Assembly: GCA_023489235.1 (NCBI GenBank)
Contig: JAMDDE010000036.1
Coordinates: 1 to 40,351, forward strand
Direction of reading: 5' to 3'
From: Actinomycetota bacterium
GTDB taxonomy: Bacteria > Actinomycetota > Acidimicrobiia > Acidimicrobiales > JAMDDE01
DNA: 40,351 nucleotides
Part shown: positions 26,142-34,367 of the stretch, in pieces
Numbering within the stretch: position 1 is the stretch's first letter
Layout: each line of letters begins with the position of its first letter
Program-made: the position numbers and the translations under genes
Notes under the pieces: generated by a model
The model's database searches: none
What the model was told of the DNA's origin: nothing
Seen by the model: only the letters and a program-made list of their open reading frames with translations

Positions 26142-27283
26142 ACAGGCCTTTCCTCACTGCCATCGAATATTCCCGGAGGTATGGTGGACAACCTCTGACC
26201 TTGGTCAGCGGTTACCAACCAAGTATCCTGCATGTACATACAGGCTTTCCCATCTGCAGTGATGGCGTGGGGATGCATGGATATGACCATTCCTTCTGCC
26301 AACTCTACTTCCACCCCCTCGCCTATGCGAGGATGCTCTATCATTGTCGTGCCGATCGAATGGCCAGTCACATGGCCCAACTTGAACCCACGCTCGAGAA
26401 ATGGCTTGGATACCGCTCTATGCACATCATGGGCGGTCATCCCCAGCTTCATGCTCTTCTCGGCCGCTTCGAAGTACTCCGCATAGGCCTCCAACAACAA
26501 TTGGGTATCACTGGTGAGTCGACCACGGCACATCGGCCTTGCCGACTCGCTCCAATATCCTCCTGGGCCTGCGATCTCTAGCGAGAACAGCAACAAATCG
26601 TCATCTACAACGGGATGAGAGTGCTCAGGAATACGGAACTCAGGCTCAGCCGCTCCATGGTGGCCCCAAAGAAGCATGTTCATAGTCTGTCTACCCGTGC
26701 CCAGGCGCAAGAACTCAGCCTCTGCCCTGGCCAACAAATCCGCCTGACTCAACTTACCTGGCTGGTAAGCTTCGTGAACAGCCCAGAATCCAGCCTCGTT
26801 TATAGATATAGCATCCTTGACCTCCACGAGTTCTTCGGAGCTCTTGACCGATCTGGCTAGATCGAATTGGTCATCGAAGTCCACGACCTCGATTTCGCTA
26901 TCAGCCAAGGCGATCCAGTCCCGAACAGGCATGATGTAGTTGAGGCCGTACACCCCTACACGTTTGACCCCATTAGCCAACAAATAATCGCGTATCCAAG
27001 AACCGGGGTGATCGGCAAACACCTTCTCCTTGACCCAAGCCTCCGAATGAGCTCCCACATAGCGGGCTTCACTCGGGAATACCGCACAGGGTTCACCTGA
27101 TTCCAGAAGCACTGCATAGGCATACCGGTGAAGGATCCTGAAACCGCACATATAGCGAACAGCCCCCTCGAATCCGGTGTATTCGCTTCCACACACGACA
27201 ACTGCCGATAGGGATGCCTCCGCCATGGCTTTGCGCACTTGCGCATAACGACGTGCGATCTCTGTTTCACTGGGCATGGCCAT
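26123..27283 (-). CDS. M24 (creatinase/aminopeptidase P fold) protein lacking most metal ligands
   Basis: 386 residues: a creatinase-type N-terminal domain (about 1-155), then the pita-bread catalytic domain. Of the five M24 metal ligands (D, D, H, E, E), only the His is plain (H308 in 'GHVTGHSIGTTMIEHPRIGE'). The aspartate positions hold E236 (FSLEIAG) and E246 (YWSESAR), the first glutamate position holds H337 (MVISMHPH) and the last holds Q352 (MQDTWLV). That argues against a dimetal peptidase and for a creatinase-like C-N hydrolase or lyase. The ATG abuts the stop of the preceding gene (TAAATG) and has GGGAAGAG upstream. Confidence 0.85.
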   Translation of the reverse strand: MAMPSETEIARRYAQVRKAMAEASLSAVVVCGSEYTGFEGAVRYMCGFRILHRYAYAVLLESGEPCAVFPSEARYVGAHSEAWVKEKVFADHPGSWIRDYLLANGVKRVGVYGLNYIMPVRDWIALADSEIEVVDFDDQFDLARSVKSSEELVEVKDAISINEAGFWAVHEAYQPGKLSQADLLARAEAEFLRLGTGRQTMNMLLWGHHGAAEPEFRIPEHSHPVVDDDLLLFSLEIAGPGGYWSESARPMCRGRLTSDTQLLLEAYAEYFEAAEKSMKLGMTAHDVHRAVSKPFLERGFKLGHVTGHSIGTTMIEHPRIGEGVEVELAEGMVISMHPHAITADGKACMYMQDTWLVTADQGQRLSTIPPGIFDGSEERPVQKGIQ

Positions 27284-28219
27284 TTATGCTCTTCCCGCTA
27301 CTCCCACCTCGAACGAATGCTCAATGCCTCGCAGTATTGCCACCATTGCCTCGTTCATGGGGGTGGGTATCCCTACTTTGGCTCCGAACGCAGCTACTCC
27401 ACCGTTCAAAGCATCTATCTCCGTACGCCGTTTGGCCATCACATCCTGGAGCATGCTAGCAGGATGATCATAGGCAACCACTGCAGCGTGATCAATGAGT
27501 GCTTCCGGATCGCTGTCCAAGGTGATGCCGAGTGCTGTAGAAACGGCCACCCCTTCTGCCACCAACTTGCTGATGAGCTGACGGGTCTCGGACACCTCGC
27601 ACAACCGACCATGACTCAAGCCCGTTATAGCCCCTAGAGGGTTAGTTGCCGCATTGAAGATCAGCTTGGTCCATTGAGCACCCCGAGCATCCTCCATTGC
27701 TAGCGTGGGCATGCCAGCTCTGTTGAGTGCATCAGCCAAACGCTGCACCTCCTCCATCGGAGCAGGACGCTCTTCGAAGGGACCTATCCAGGTATCACCC
27801 GTGGTATCCATCTCGACTACTCCAGGAGAAACCACATGGCCAGCTGGGAAAGTAGTACCTCTGATCACTCTCGGTACATACTCTGCAATTACCTCTTCGT
27901 TCCCTACCCCATTTTGTACGCTGCACACGCTTGCGGAATCAGGTAAACACGGGAGGGCAGCCTCTATAGCAGATCGTGTCACATATGACTTGGTTGCCAC
28001 GATACCGAAGTCGCATGGTGGGATAGTCTTGGGATCATCCGTTGCTACCACTCTTGCAAGTAAATCAGCCTTGCCGATCAAGCGAAGGCCGTGCGCATTG
28101 ATAGCGTCTATATGGTCCCGAACAAGATCATAAGCAAATACCTCGACATCATCGAGAGTACCGAGGTGTGCCGCAAAAAGCCCTCCTACTGCTCCACAAC
28201 CTATGATGCAAACCCGCAT
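27284..28219 (-). CDS. Ketopantoate reductase (PanE/ApbA) family dehydrogenase, copy 2
   Basis: Paralogue of the gene at 22360-23328. The ATG at 28219 follows AAAGGAG; an upstream in-frame extension has no ribosome site. It begins MRVCIIGCGAVGGLFAAHLG, has the QNGVG substrate loop, the catalytic-type Lys in QWTKLIFNAATNPLGA, and the C-terminal 'PASMLQDVMAKRRTEIDALN'. It directly abuts the M24 gene downstream and lies 121 bp after the homocitrate-synthase-like gene. Two diverged copies in one region suggest two different 2-oxo/2-hydroxy acid steps. Confidence 0.9.
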   Translation of the reverse strand: MRVCIIGCGAVGGLFAAHLGTLDDVEVFAYDLVRDHIDAINAHGLRLIGKADLLARVVATDDPKTIPPCDFGIVATKSYVTRSAIEAALPCLPDSASVCSVQNGVGNEEVIAEYVPRVIRGTTFPAGHVVSPGVVEMDTTGDTWIGPFEERPAPMEEVQRLADALNRAGMPTLAMEDARGAQWTKLIFNAATNPLGAITGLSHGRLCEVSETRQLISKLVAEGVAVSTALGITLDSDPEALIDHAAVVAYDHPASMLQDVMAKRRTEIDALNGGVAAFGAKVGIPTPMNEAMVAILRGIEHSFEVGVAGRA

Positions 28220-28340
28220 CGAACTCCTTTCTGTAGATAACCTCAAACTCTCTCGAACCTTTTTGAGCCTCTCTCCTGTAGCAGCCCAACAATCAGTACA
28301 GGATGCTTCACTTCACGCTCTTTGCATCCTTTGCACCCTG

Positions 28341-29534
28341 CTACCCCCGTATCCTCGTCACCAAAGCAGCAAACTCATCGTCATCCACGAGACCTCGTTT
28401 CTGTACACCAAGCTGTTTCACCTGCTCCAACAGGCTTGGCCATTCCGAACGATCCAGCTGCAAGCCCAGTTCATCGAGCTTGATCCGTATGGAATCAAGC
28501 CCGCTCTTCTTGCCCAGGACCACTCTGCGCCTGGCACCCACTACCTCTGGTGCATACGGTTCGATCGAGGAAGGGACATGGAATTGACTGGCGACAGCAC
28601 CGCTCTCTCGATCGAACAGAGCCTCTCCGGTCACCGGCTTCCATCGCTCGAGACAGTAGCGGGAACGCTGGCGCACTAGAGCAGAGACTTCGTTCAAGTG
28701 CTCCAAGTGCAAGCCAGTTTCCACTCCGTACAGTGCCTCGAGAGCCATGGCTAGCTCACCGAGGTTGGTATTCCCCGCACGTTCGCCCATACCATTTACG
28801 GTGCAGTGCAACCAAGTGGCCCCAGCGTTCAGTGCAGAGATAGCTACGGCGGTAGCCAAACCGAAATCGTTGTGACCATGCCAGTGGAGGGGAACATCTG
28901 CACCTACCCACTGCCTTACGCGCTTCATGAGTAGAAAAGCCGACTCGGGAGAGGCAATTCCTAACGTATCCACGACAGCAATTTCGCTAGCCCCTGCTTC
29001 GAGCGATCGCTTGAGGATCGACTCCAAAAACCCCATATCCGCTCTCGTGCTGTCCACCCCAAAGAAGCAAACCCTTACCCCGCTATTTGCTGCATGGGAG
29101 ACAGCGTTAAGCACTCGATCGGTGATCACCTCCCTGGTCAATCCGTATGCCTCAATCTTGCGATCACTAACTGGAGCCTCGATCACACTAGAGTGAGCAC
29201 CCGCCTCCAACACGGAGTCGACGTCTTCCATCACCGCCCTGCAGAATCCCCATACCTCGGCTTTCAAGCCGCCATGCACGATCAGTCTCATCGCTTCAGC
29301 ATCCTCAGGAGAAACCCGCGGAAAGCCCGCTTCTATCCGTTCCACTCCAAGCAGATCCAAGGCTTGGGCAATTGCTAGCTTGTCTTCAGGATTGAGGACT
29401 ACCCCAACCGTTTGCTCCCCATCACGTAAGGTGGTGTCATAGAAGTGAACCGCTTGGTTGGGTAAAGAGACGAGGCCTTCAGCGATAGCCTCCTTGTTGA
29501 GCTCACCTGTCCAGAGCAACTGAGGGTCGATCAT
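28341..29534 (-). CDS. Homocitrate/isopropylmalate-synthase-like enzyme (DRE-TIM metallolyase)
   Basis: TIM-barrel enzyme that condenses acetyl-CoA with a 2-oxo acid, or runs a related aldol or lyase reaction. The signature FYDTTLRDGEQT (residues 31-42) has the D-R-E metal and catalytic residues. The metal-binding 'HWHGHNDFGLA' (217-227) and 'NGMGERAGNTNLGELA' are the LeuA/NifV type. At 397 residues it lacks the LeuA allosteric domain and resembles homocitrate synthase or related alkylmalate enzymes. The ATG overlaps the stop of the upstream M24 gene (ATGA). No leucine or lysine biosynthesis genes are adjacent. Confidence 0.88.
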   Translation of the reverse strand: MIDPQLLWTGELNKEAIAEGLVSLPNQAVHFYDTTLRDGEQTVGVVLNPEDKLAIAQALDLLGVERIEAGFPRVSPEDAEAMRLIVHGGLKAEVWGFCRAVMEDVDSVLEAGAHSSVIEAPVSDRKIEAYGLTREVITDRVLNAVSHAANSGVRVCFFGVDSTRADMGFLESILKRSLEAGASEIAVVDTLGIASPESAFLLMKRVRQWVGADVPLHWHGHNDFGLATAVAISALNAGATWLHCTVNGMGERAGNTNLGELAMALEALYGVETGLHLEHLNEVSALVRQRSRYCLERWKPVTGEALFDRESGAVASQFHVPSSIEPYAPEVVGARRRVVLGKKSGLDSIRIKLDELGLQLDRSEWPSLLEQVKQLGVQKRGLVDDDEFAALVTRIRG

Positions 29535-30709
29535 AATGTCCTGAAGTCATCGGGAAACTCACAGAGACGCTCTGGCTCGTCAGCAGTGATCAGATAATCG
29601 TCCTCGAGGCGCAGCCCTCCTCCGCCTTCCCAGTACACGCCAGGTTCAATGGCAAATACCATGCCTGCTTGCATAACGCCTTCAGCTGCTTGGTGGGCAA
29701 AGGGAGGTTCATGAGCTCTGGCCCCGACGCCATGTGCAACTGCATGAGACGGCTGACCCGGATATCCGGCTTCAGCTATGCGTTGTCGCATCAACCTATC
29801 GAGCTCCCCGATACGAGCACCTGCTCGTGCAATGCCCACTGCTTCGTGATACACCCCTAGTAGCATGTCCAGTAGCTCGTCATAACGGGGATCCAGCTCA
29901 CCCGGGCACAAGTTCTTGGTCAAGTCCGTCCAGTATCCGTCGGCACAAACCCAAATCTCGAACAAGGTAGGTTCATGTTCATATACAGGCATATCACTAG
30001 TAGCAGTGAAGGTCCGGATACCTGGTCCAGACCACACGAGAGTGAATGCCCTGGCCATCTCCACTTTGTTCTTGTAACCGACACCATTGGCATGCACGAA
30101 TCCTTCGAACGCAGCGCCTGCTTCGCTGCAACGCATGCCCGGCACGAGTAGTTCCTTGACATGTTGCAAGCCAAGGGTGGCCAGCTCATTGGCCAGTTTC
30201 ATCCGCTCCAGTTCCTGGGAGGTCTTGATCATCCGTGTGGAAGCCAGAAGCGGCGAGGCATCCACCACCTCTCTACAGCCTGCAGCAAATGCGTCGAACC
30301 AAGGCTTGGAGTAAACGGTGGGCTCTCCAACCATACGATCTATACCCTGAACCCCTTGAGAAAGTTCAAGACCTATCCGTCGATCTAGGCCTCTCTCTTT
30401 CAATACAGACAAGCACAGATCCAAGGAGCGATCGGTGGGAGGTCTAGGGTCACTGGGATCGTATCCGTCGAAAAGCCGGATATCCTTCGTCCAGGACATC
30501 CTCTCTGCATCCGCCAACTGAGGGGCAATGACGATCAGAGTCGGGTCTCCTTCCCTAGGGAAGACCACGGCATCGTAACCTTTCATGCACCAATAGTTGG
30601 TGAGGTATAGCACGTTGTCGGGAGCACGTGCCACTATGGCGTCGAGATCCTCCTCGGCCATCCTGGCTCTAACCCGTTCTAGTTTCTCTACATCTACTTC
30701 CCAGGCCAT
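29531..30709 (-). CDS. M24 family Xaa-Pro peptidase/hydrolase
   Basis: 392 residues with a creatinase N-terminal domain and the pita-bread domain. Metal ligands are largely kept: D262 (YWTDLTKN), H326 (VAHGVGAR), E355 (FAIEPGVY) and E369 (RLEDDYLIT). The first Asp position is E251 (FEIWV). Unlike the second M24 protein in this unit, it could bind two metals. Relatives include aminopeptidase P, prolidase and ectoine hydrolase. The ATG at 30709 has GGAGAG. Its stop overlaps the lyase/synthase start. A function in opening a cyclic amide or a dipeptide-like bond is inference. Confidence 0.88.
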   Translation of the reverse strand: MAWEVDVEKLERVRARMAEEDLDAIVARAPDNVLYLTNYWCMKGYDAVVFPREGDPTLIVIAPQLADAERMSWTKDIRLFDGYDPSDPRPPTDRSLDLCLSVLKERGLDRRIGLELSQGVQGIDRMVGEPTVYSKPWFDAFAAGCREVVDASPLLASTRMIKTSQELERMKLANELATLGLQHVKELLVPGMRCSEAGAAFEGFVHANGVGYKNKVEMARAFTLVWSGPGIRTFTATSDMPVYEHEPTLFEIWVCADGYWTDLTKNLCPGELDPRYDELLDMLLGVYHEAVGIARAGARIGELDRLMRQRIAEAGYPGQPSHAVAHGVGARAHEPPFAHQAAEGVMQAGMVFAIEPGVYWEGGGGLRLEDDYLITADEPERLCEFPDDFRTL

Positions 30710-30725
30710 GAGTGTCTCTCCATTC

Positions 30726-30758
30726 CCCTAGAAATTCCCTAGAAATTCCCTTGAAACC
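30726..30758. repeat. Tandem 11-bp repeat, three units
   Basis: CCCTAGAAATT CCCTAGAAATT CCCTTGAAACC run head to tail between the FAH-family stop and the M24 start. The last unit abuts the FAH stop. Confidence 0.75.
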
Positions 30759-31658
30759 TCACCACTTCCTAAACGGAGGTGCTGGTGTTCCATGCGCTTC
30801 TTGCCATGAAATAACTGGATTGGTCATCTTGCCCACTCGTTCTATGTCGCACTCGACCACATCTCCCGGTTTGAGATACCACTTCTCGGCATCCGACCTA
30901 AAACCGGCCACCCCGGAAACTGTGCCTGTGGTGAGCACATCACCAGCGCTGTAGTGCAATGGGGAGTGGTGGGCTATCAACTGGGGCAGGGTAACTGCCA
31001 TCTTACCCGAGTGCGACTCTTGCCTGAGTTCGCCATTGACCCTAAGCCTCATCTGCAGCGAGTGAGGATCACCTACCTCATCTGGGGTAACGATCCAAGG
31101 CCCGAGCGGACAGAAGGTCTCTATGGATTTGCAGAACGAAAACACCCCAGAGCGCATCTCCCTGCGTTGGATGTCGCGAGCAGTAATGTCATTGAAGATC
31201 AAAAAACCACCTATGTACTCACTGGCCTCCTCTTCGTCGAAGTTGCTGCCACTCTTTGCCATGACCACCGCAAGCTCCAACTCGTAGTCCAACTCTTTGG
31301 TCAGGTGCTCCGGGTAAACGATTGGATCTCCTGGGCCAATTATTGCGTCGACATTCTGGTAGAAGATTATCCAAGGAGCTATCTCGTGGGACCAGTTGAC
31401 GTTCTTGGACTCTTCCTCGTGTTCACGGAAATTTCCTGAGGTATGGATAAGCTTCTTCGGAACAATAGGCGCTCGTAGCTTGACCTCCTCGAGAGGGTAA
31501 CGAGCTCCATTTGCTTGACGAGCAGCTTCCATTCCCTTCTCGCCCATTTCGAAGAGTTGGCGCAGATTGGTCACCTCTTCGATGACCACAGCCTCGTCTC
31601 CTTGAATAACTCCTGGATGAGTAAGTCCAGCAGGGTCGGTAAACATAATAAGCTTCAT
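30759..31658 (-). CDS. Fumarylacetoacetate hydrolase (FAH) family protein
   Basis: Likely cleaves or decarboxylates a 2,4-dioxo or 2-hydroxymuconate-type acid made by ring opening, with a Mg/Mn ion. Metal ligands are E126 and E128 (LDYELELAVVM) and D157 (FNDITARD). 'SIETFCPLGPWIVTPDEVGD' and 'LLTTGTVSG'-like ending 'DVLTTGTVSGVAGFR' are the standard FAH landmarks. At 299 residues it matches the bacterial acylpyruvase/oxaloacetate decarboxylase size. The start is the ATG at 31658 with GAGGTAAG upstream, 11 bp after the M20 stop. Confidence 0.92.
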   Translation of the reverse strand: MKLIMFTDPAGLTHPGVIQGDEAVVIEEVTNLRQLFEMGEKGMEAARQANGARYPLEEVKLRAPIVPKKLIHTSGNFREHEEESKNVNWSHEIAPWIIFYQNVDAIIGPGDPIVYPEHLTKELDYELELAVVMAKSGSNFDEEEASEYIGGFLIFNDITARDIQRREMRSGVFSFCKSIETFCPLGPWIVTPDEVGDPHSLQMRLRVNGELRQESHSGKMAVTLPQLIAHHSPLHYSAGDVLTTGTVSGVAGFRSDAEKWYLKPGDVVECDIERVGKMTNPVISWQEAHGTPAPPFRKW

Positions 31659-31669
31659 CGTTTCTTACC

Positions 31670-32932
31670 TCATTCACAAATCTTTGCGGCAGCCAACACG
31701 TAAACTTGAGCAGTTCTAAACAACTCATCCACGGACAAGTTCTCCCCGTCCGGACTGGGGAGCCCGCTAGATGCGCCATAGTTGAGAGTTTCTATTCCAT
31801 ACCTAGTCAGCACCGATGCATCTGAACTCCAACGAACCGTGTCACGTTCAGGTACCTCTCCGAACACAGCTTCGTGACCGGCATCTACTGCCTGCACGAG
31901 CAGATGGTCCTCTGCTATCTCGGCTCCTGGTGAGGTCACATAGACTTCGGAGTCGAACGCCACGTCGGGATTGTGCTCCCTGATCCTGGCCACCAAAGCA
32001 TTGAACTCCTTGATTGCCTCCTGGATTCTCATCGTGGGTGGCACTCTGATATCGAGGAACAGATCGGTTCGATTAGGGGTGCGGCTGAGCCTCCAAGGAT
32101 GCCCGCCACGTATTGCAGAGATGTTCACCACCCCTGGCTTGCCCCCATAACTGGTGCGCTCCTCCCAGGTGGGTATCCACTGCTCTACTTCCTCTAGAAC
32201 CGCCTGCATACGCACTATGGAGTTCTCGGTAAGCAGTCCCCCTGAAAAAGCTGTATGAACGAAACGCCCATAAGTGGATATGCGTGCCCAAACCGTTCCA
32301 TAATGGCCCAAAACCACTCGCTGCTCAGTGGGCTCGCCGAGTATGCACATATCAGCAGCTGCCCCACCGTGAGAAACCAAGTAGTGGCTCCCCGCAGAGT
32401 ACCCTCGGTACCTGGATCCTCGGTATTCATCACCCCACTGGGATGTCTCTATCTCACCCACAACTGCAGCAATTTGAATATCTCCCCTCAGCGGGAGACC
32501 AGCATCTTGAAGTGCATGAACCGCCTCCAAGTAGCAGGCAATAGCACCTTTCATATTGGCGATGCCCAAACCCCATATCCGCCCATCCCTGACCGATGCA
32601 ACGGGTTGGAAGCCAGGCTTGTCCCGCAGATGGGGTTCTTGTCCAGAGTAGGAGGTATCCATATGGCCGTTGAACATCAAAGTTGACCCGCCGCCGGTCC
32701 CGGTATACGTTGCAAGGACATTGGGACGTCCTTCCTCTACTTCTTGCCAGGACACCGCTAGGTCCATGGACTCGCATATCTGGCGTACCTTGTTGGCTAC
32801 CTCGTATTCCTGACCCGTAGGACTAGGTACGTTCACCAAGCTGCAAGCCAGATCCACCAATCGCTCCTGGTTGACATGAGAGACGAGCTTCTGCTGCAAT
32901 TCTTTATCCATATTGCTGAGCGACCTGGTCAT
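31670..32932 (-). CDS. M20 family hydrolase (ArgE/DapE/deacylase type)
   Basis: Zinc-dependent amidohydrolase or deacylase of 420 residues. The ATG at 32932 overlaps the stop of the F420-type gene (ATGA); longer frames run inside that gene, so I reject them. Visible are 'PSPTGQE', 'FNGHMDTSYSGQEP' (H90, D92), 'VVGEIETS' (E160, E162), 'LGEPTEQRVVLGHYG' and 'YGRFVHTAFSG' of the dimerisation insert. Where M20 enzymes usually have the bridging Asp (G-x-x-D-M-K-G), this one reads GIANMKG (N126). The expected reaction is release of an acyl or carbamoyl group from an amino compound. Confidence 0.9.
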   Translation of the reverse strand: MTRSLSNMDKELQQKLVSHVNQERLVDLACSLVNVPSPTGQEYEVANKVRQICESMDLAVSWQEVEEGRPNVLATYTGTGGGSTLMFNGHMDTSYSGQEPHLRDKPGFQPVASVRDGRIWGLGIANMKGAIACYLEAVHALQDAGLPLRGDIQIAAVVGEIETSQWGDEYRGSRYRGYSAGSHYLVSHGGAAADMCILGEPTEQRVVLGHYGTVWARISTYGRFVHTAFSGGLLTENSIVRMQAVLEEVEQWIPTWEERTSYGGKPGVVNISAIRGGHPWRLSRTPNRTDLFLDIRVPPTMRIQEAIKEFNALVARIREHNPDVAFDSEVYVTSPGAEIAEDHLLVQAVDAGHEAVFGEVPERDTVRWSSDASVLTRYGIETLNYGASSGLPSPDGENLSVDELFRTAQVYVLAAAKICE

Positions 32933-34008
32933 CGGCTCAAGTACGGCAGTACCTTGGAACCGAAGAGCTCGATTTGAGCGCTTCGGTTCTCGCCCCACAG
33001 TTCCAACATCACGTGAGTACAACCAGCCTCACGATATTTCTCGATGGCTTCGATGCAATCCGCAGGAGTTCCCGCAATGGGAACGGTCTTGTCCAGGATG
33101 TCATCGGTAACTGCTGCGGCAGCAGCCAACCGGCCCCCTGTTCTCATGGCTTCTGCAATAGGGGTTATCTCCTCTCTGCTGAGTCCAGCACTCTCGAGGA
33201 GGATGTCCGCTGAACTCTGAATGTTCTCTACTTTGTTAGCTAGGTACATGCCGGCAATCTCACGAGCGCCTTCCCTGCCCTTTGCCCGATCTTCACTGAT
33301 CGAGGCCACTACAGTACAGCCAAGATCGATGCTCGCTGGATCCCTGCCTGCCTCTACGGCCCCTTTGACCAGGTTCTCTCTTGCATACTTGACGAAGGAG
33401 GGAGTGGTTATGCTTGGAGTAAGCAACCCATCAGCCCTTTGTCCGGCCATGGCCTGTAGACGTGGCCCTGTACCGGCTACATAAATAGGTACGGTATCTC
33501 TCGGTGCTCGAGCATCTGGCTTGAGTGGTGGAACTACCGCGGTGAACTCTTCGCCATGGTAGTCAAGTTCATCACCGTTAAGTACAGCCCTCACGATATC
33601 GAGACTCTCGGACATTGCCTTCAAGGGACGAGCTGGCCTCTCTTCTCCTATGCCAACTTCCTTCATGAAGATCTTGGAGGCGCCAAAACCCACTAGCAAT
33701 CTACCGGGACCAACTAACTCTTGGGTCACCCTTACCTCCATGGCCACTTGAATAGGGTGCCTTGTGTAAGGTGAGATAATTCCCCACCCCACTGTAAGAT
33801 CCTTGGTCTCCTTGGCTATCAAAGCAGACAAAGCCGTGGACGAACGTGCCTCCATGGAGTGCTTGCGCCACCAAGGGTAGGCTTCGGCCAGCCAAATAGT
33901 GTCGAAACCGTTTCTGTCCAGAGCACGAGCGTGTTCGAGAATTTCTTCGACTGGCTCCATGGTCAGCTGCATTACTCCCACGCGCAGGGGAAGGTTCATA
34001 GTTGACAT
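32929..34008 (-). CDS. F420-type luciferase-like (LLM) oxidoreductase
   Basis: First gene of the 34.0-24.4 kb unit, 359 residues. It is a bacterial-luciferase-fold oxidoreductase resembling methylene-tetrahydromethanopterin reductase and F420-dependent reductases: 'LRVGVMQLTMEPVEEILEHA', 'NGFDTIWLAEAYPWWRKHSM', 'VGWGIISPYTRHPIQVAMEV' and 'GPGRLLVGFGASKIF'. The cofactor (F420 or FMN) cannot be proven from sequence. The ATG at 34008 follows AAAAGG. A promoter with the TGATCAAATA motif is about 50 bp upstream, facing a divergent FAD oxidoreductase gene. Confidence 0.88.
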   Translation of the reverse strand: MSTMNLPLRVGVMQLTMEPVEEILEHARALDRNGFDTIWLAEAYPWWRKHSMEARSSTALSALIAKETKDLTVGWGIISPYTRHPIQVAMEVRVTQELVGPGRLLVGFGASKIFMKEVGIGEERPARPLKAMSESLDIVRAVLNGDELDYHGEEFTAVVPPLKPDARAPRDTVPIYVAGTGPRLQAMAGQRADGLLTPSITTPSFVKYARENLVKGAVEAGRDPASIDLGCTVVASISEDRAKGREGAREIAGMYLANKVENIQSSADILLESAGLSREEITPIAEAMRTGGRLAAAAAVTDDILDKTVPIAGTPADCIEAIEKYREAGCTHVMLELWGENRSAQIELFGSKVLPYLSR

Positions 34009-34032
34009 GCCGGAGACCTTTTCCCGCCATTA

Positions 34033-34083
34033 TTGTTAACTACTGAAGTCATGCGTTATATTTGATCACATGTCGTTCATCAA
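34033..34083. promoter_or_regulatory. Divergent promoter region with TGATCAAATA motif
   Basis: Minus strand: TTGATG (34078-34083), 17 bp, TATAAC (34055-34060), facing the F420-type gene. Plus strand: TTGTTA (34033-34038), 17 bp, TTATAT (34056-34061), facing the FAD oxidoreductase. ATTTGATCA (34060-34068) lies in the overlap, so one bound protein could control both directions. Confidence 0.5.
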
Positions 34084-34367
34084 TGCAAGAGACAGTGGCC
34101 TATTCAATGCAAGAGCGTAGGGCTAAGTTGCGACATCTCGCTGAAGAAACGCTGCCGATGGAAAAGGTAGCCACTCTACCCTGGGCCCGAAGATGGAGAA
34201 CGATCTTACAAGGAGTACCCGATGCAAACAACTCGACCGAAAGCAGCAACTCTCGTTTCAGCTGCGTGAAGTGGCTCCACGAAGTGATTGACCGAAGTAG
34301 CTGGCGGTTTATTGGTTGATGGTCGGTTGAGGATCGGTTGCACAGTGGGGAGAAGCTCGGACAAGCT
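34084..34367 (+). other. Leader of the second FAD oxidoreductase; possible small ORF, not supported
   Basis: With the promoter region this makes a 359-bp stretch between two start codons. A plus-strand frame stays open to 34319 (up to 85 codons from 34062, or about 70 from an ATG at 34107). It has no recognisable domain and no good ribosome site, so I leave it unassigned. Nothing else is evident. Confidence 0.25.

Noticed and set aside
34062-34319. Small gene upstream of the second FAD oxidoreductase
   Set aside because: It has no ribosome site or recognisable features, and its start lies in the predicted promoter region.
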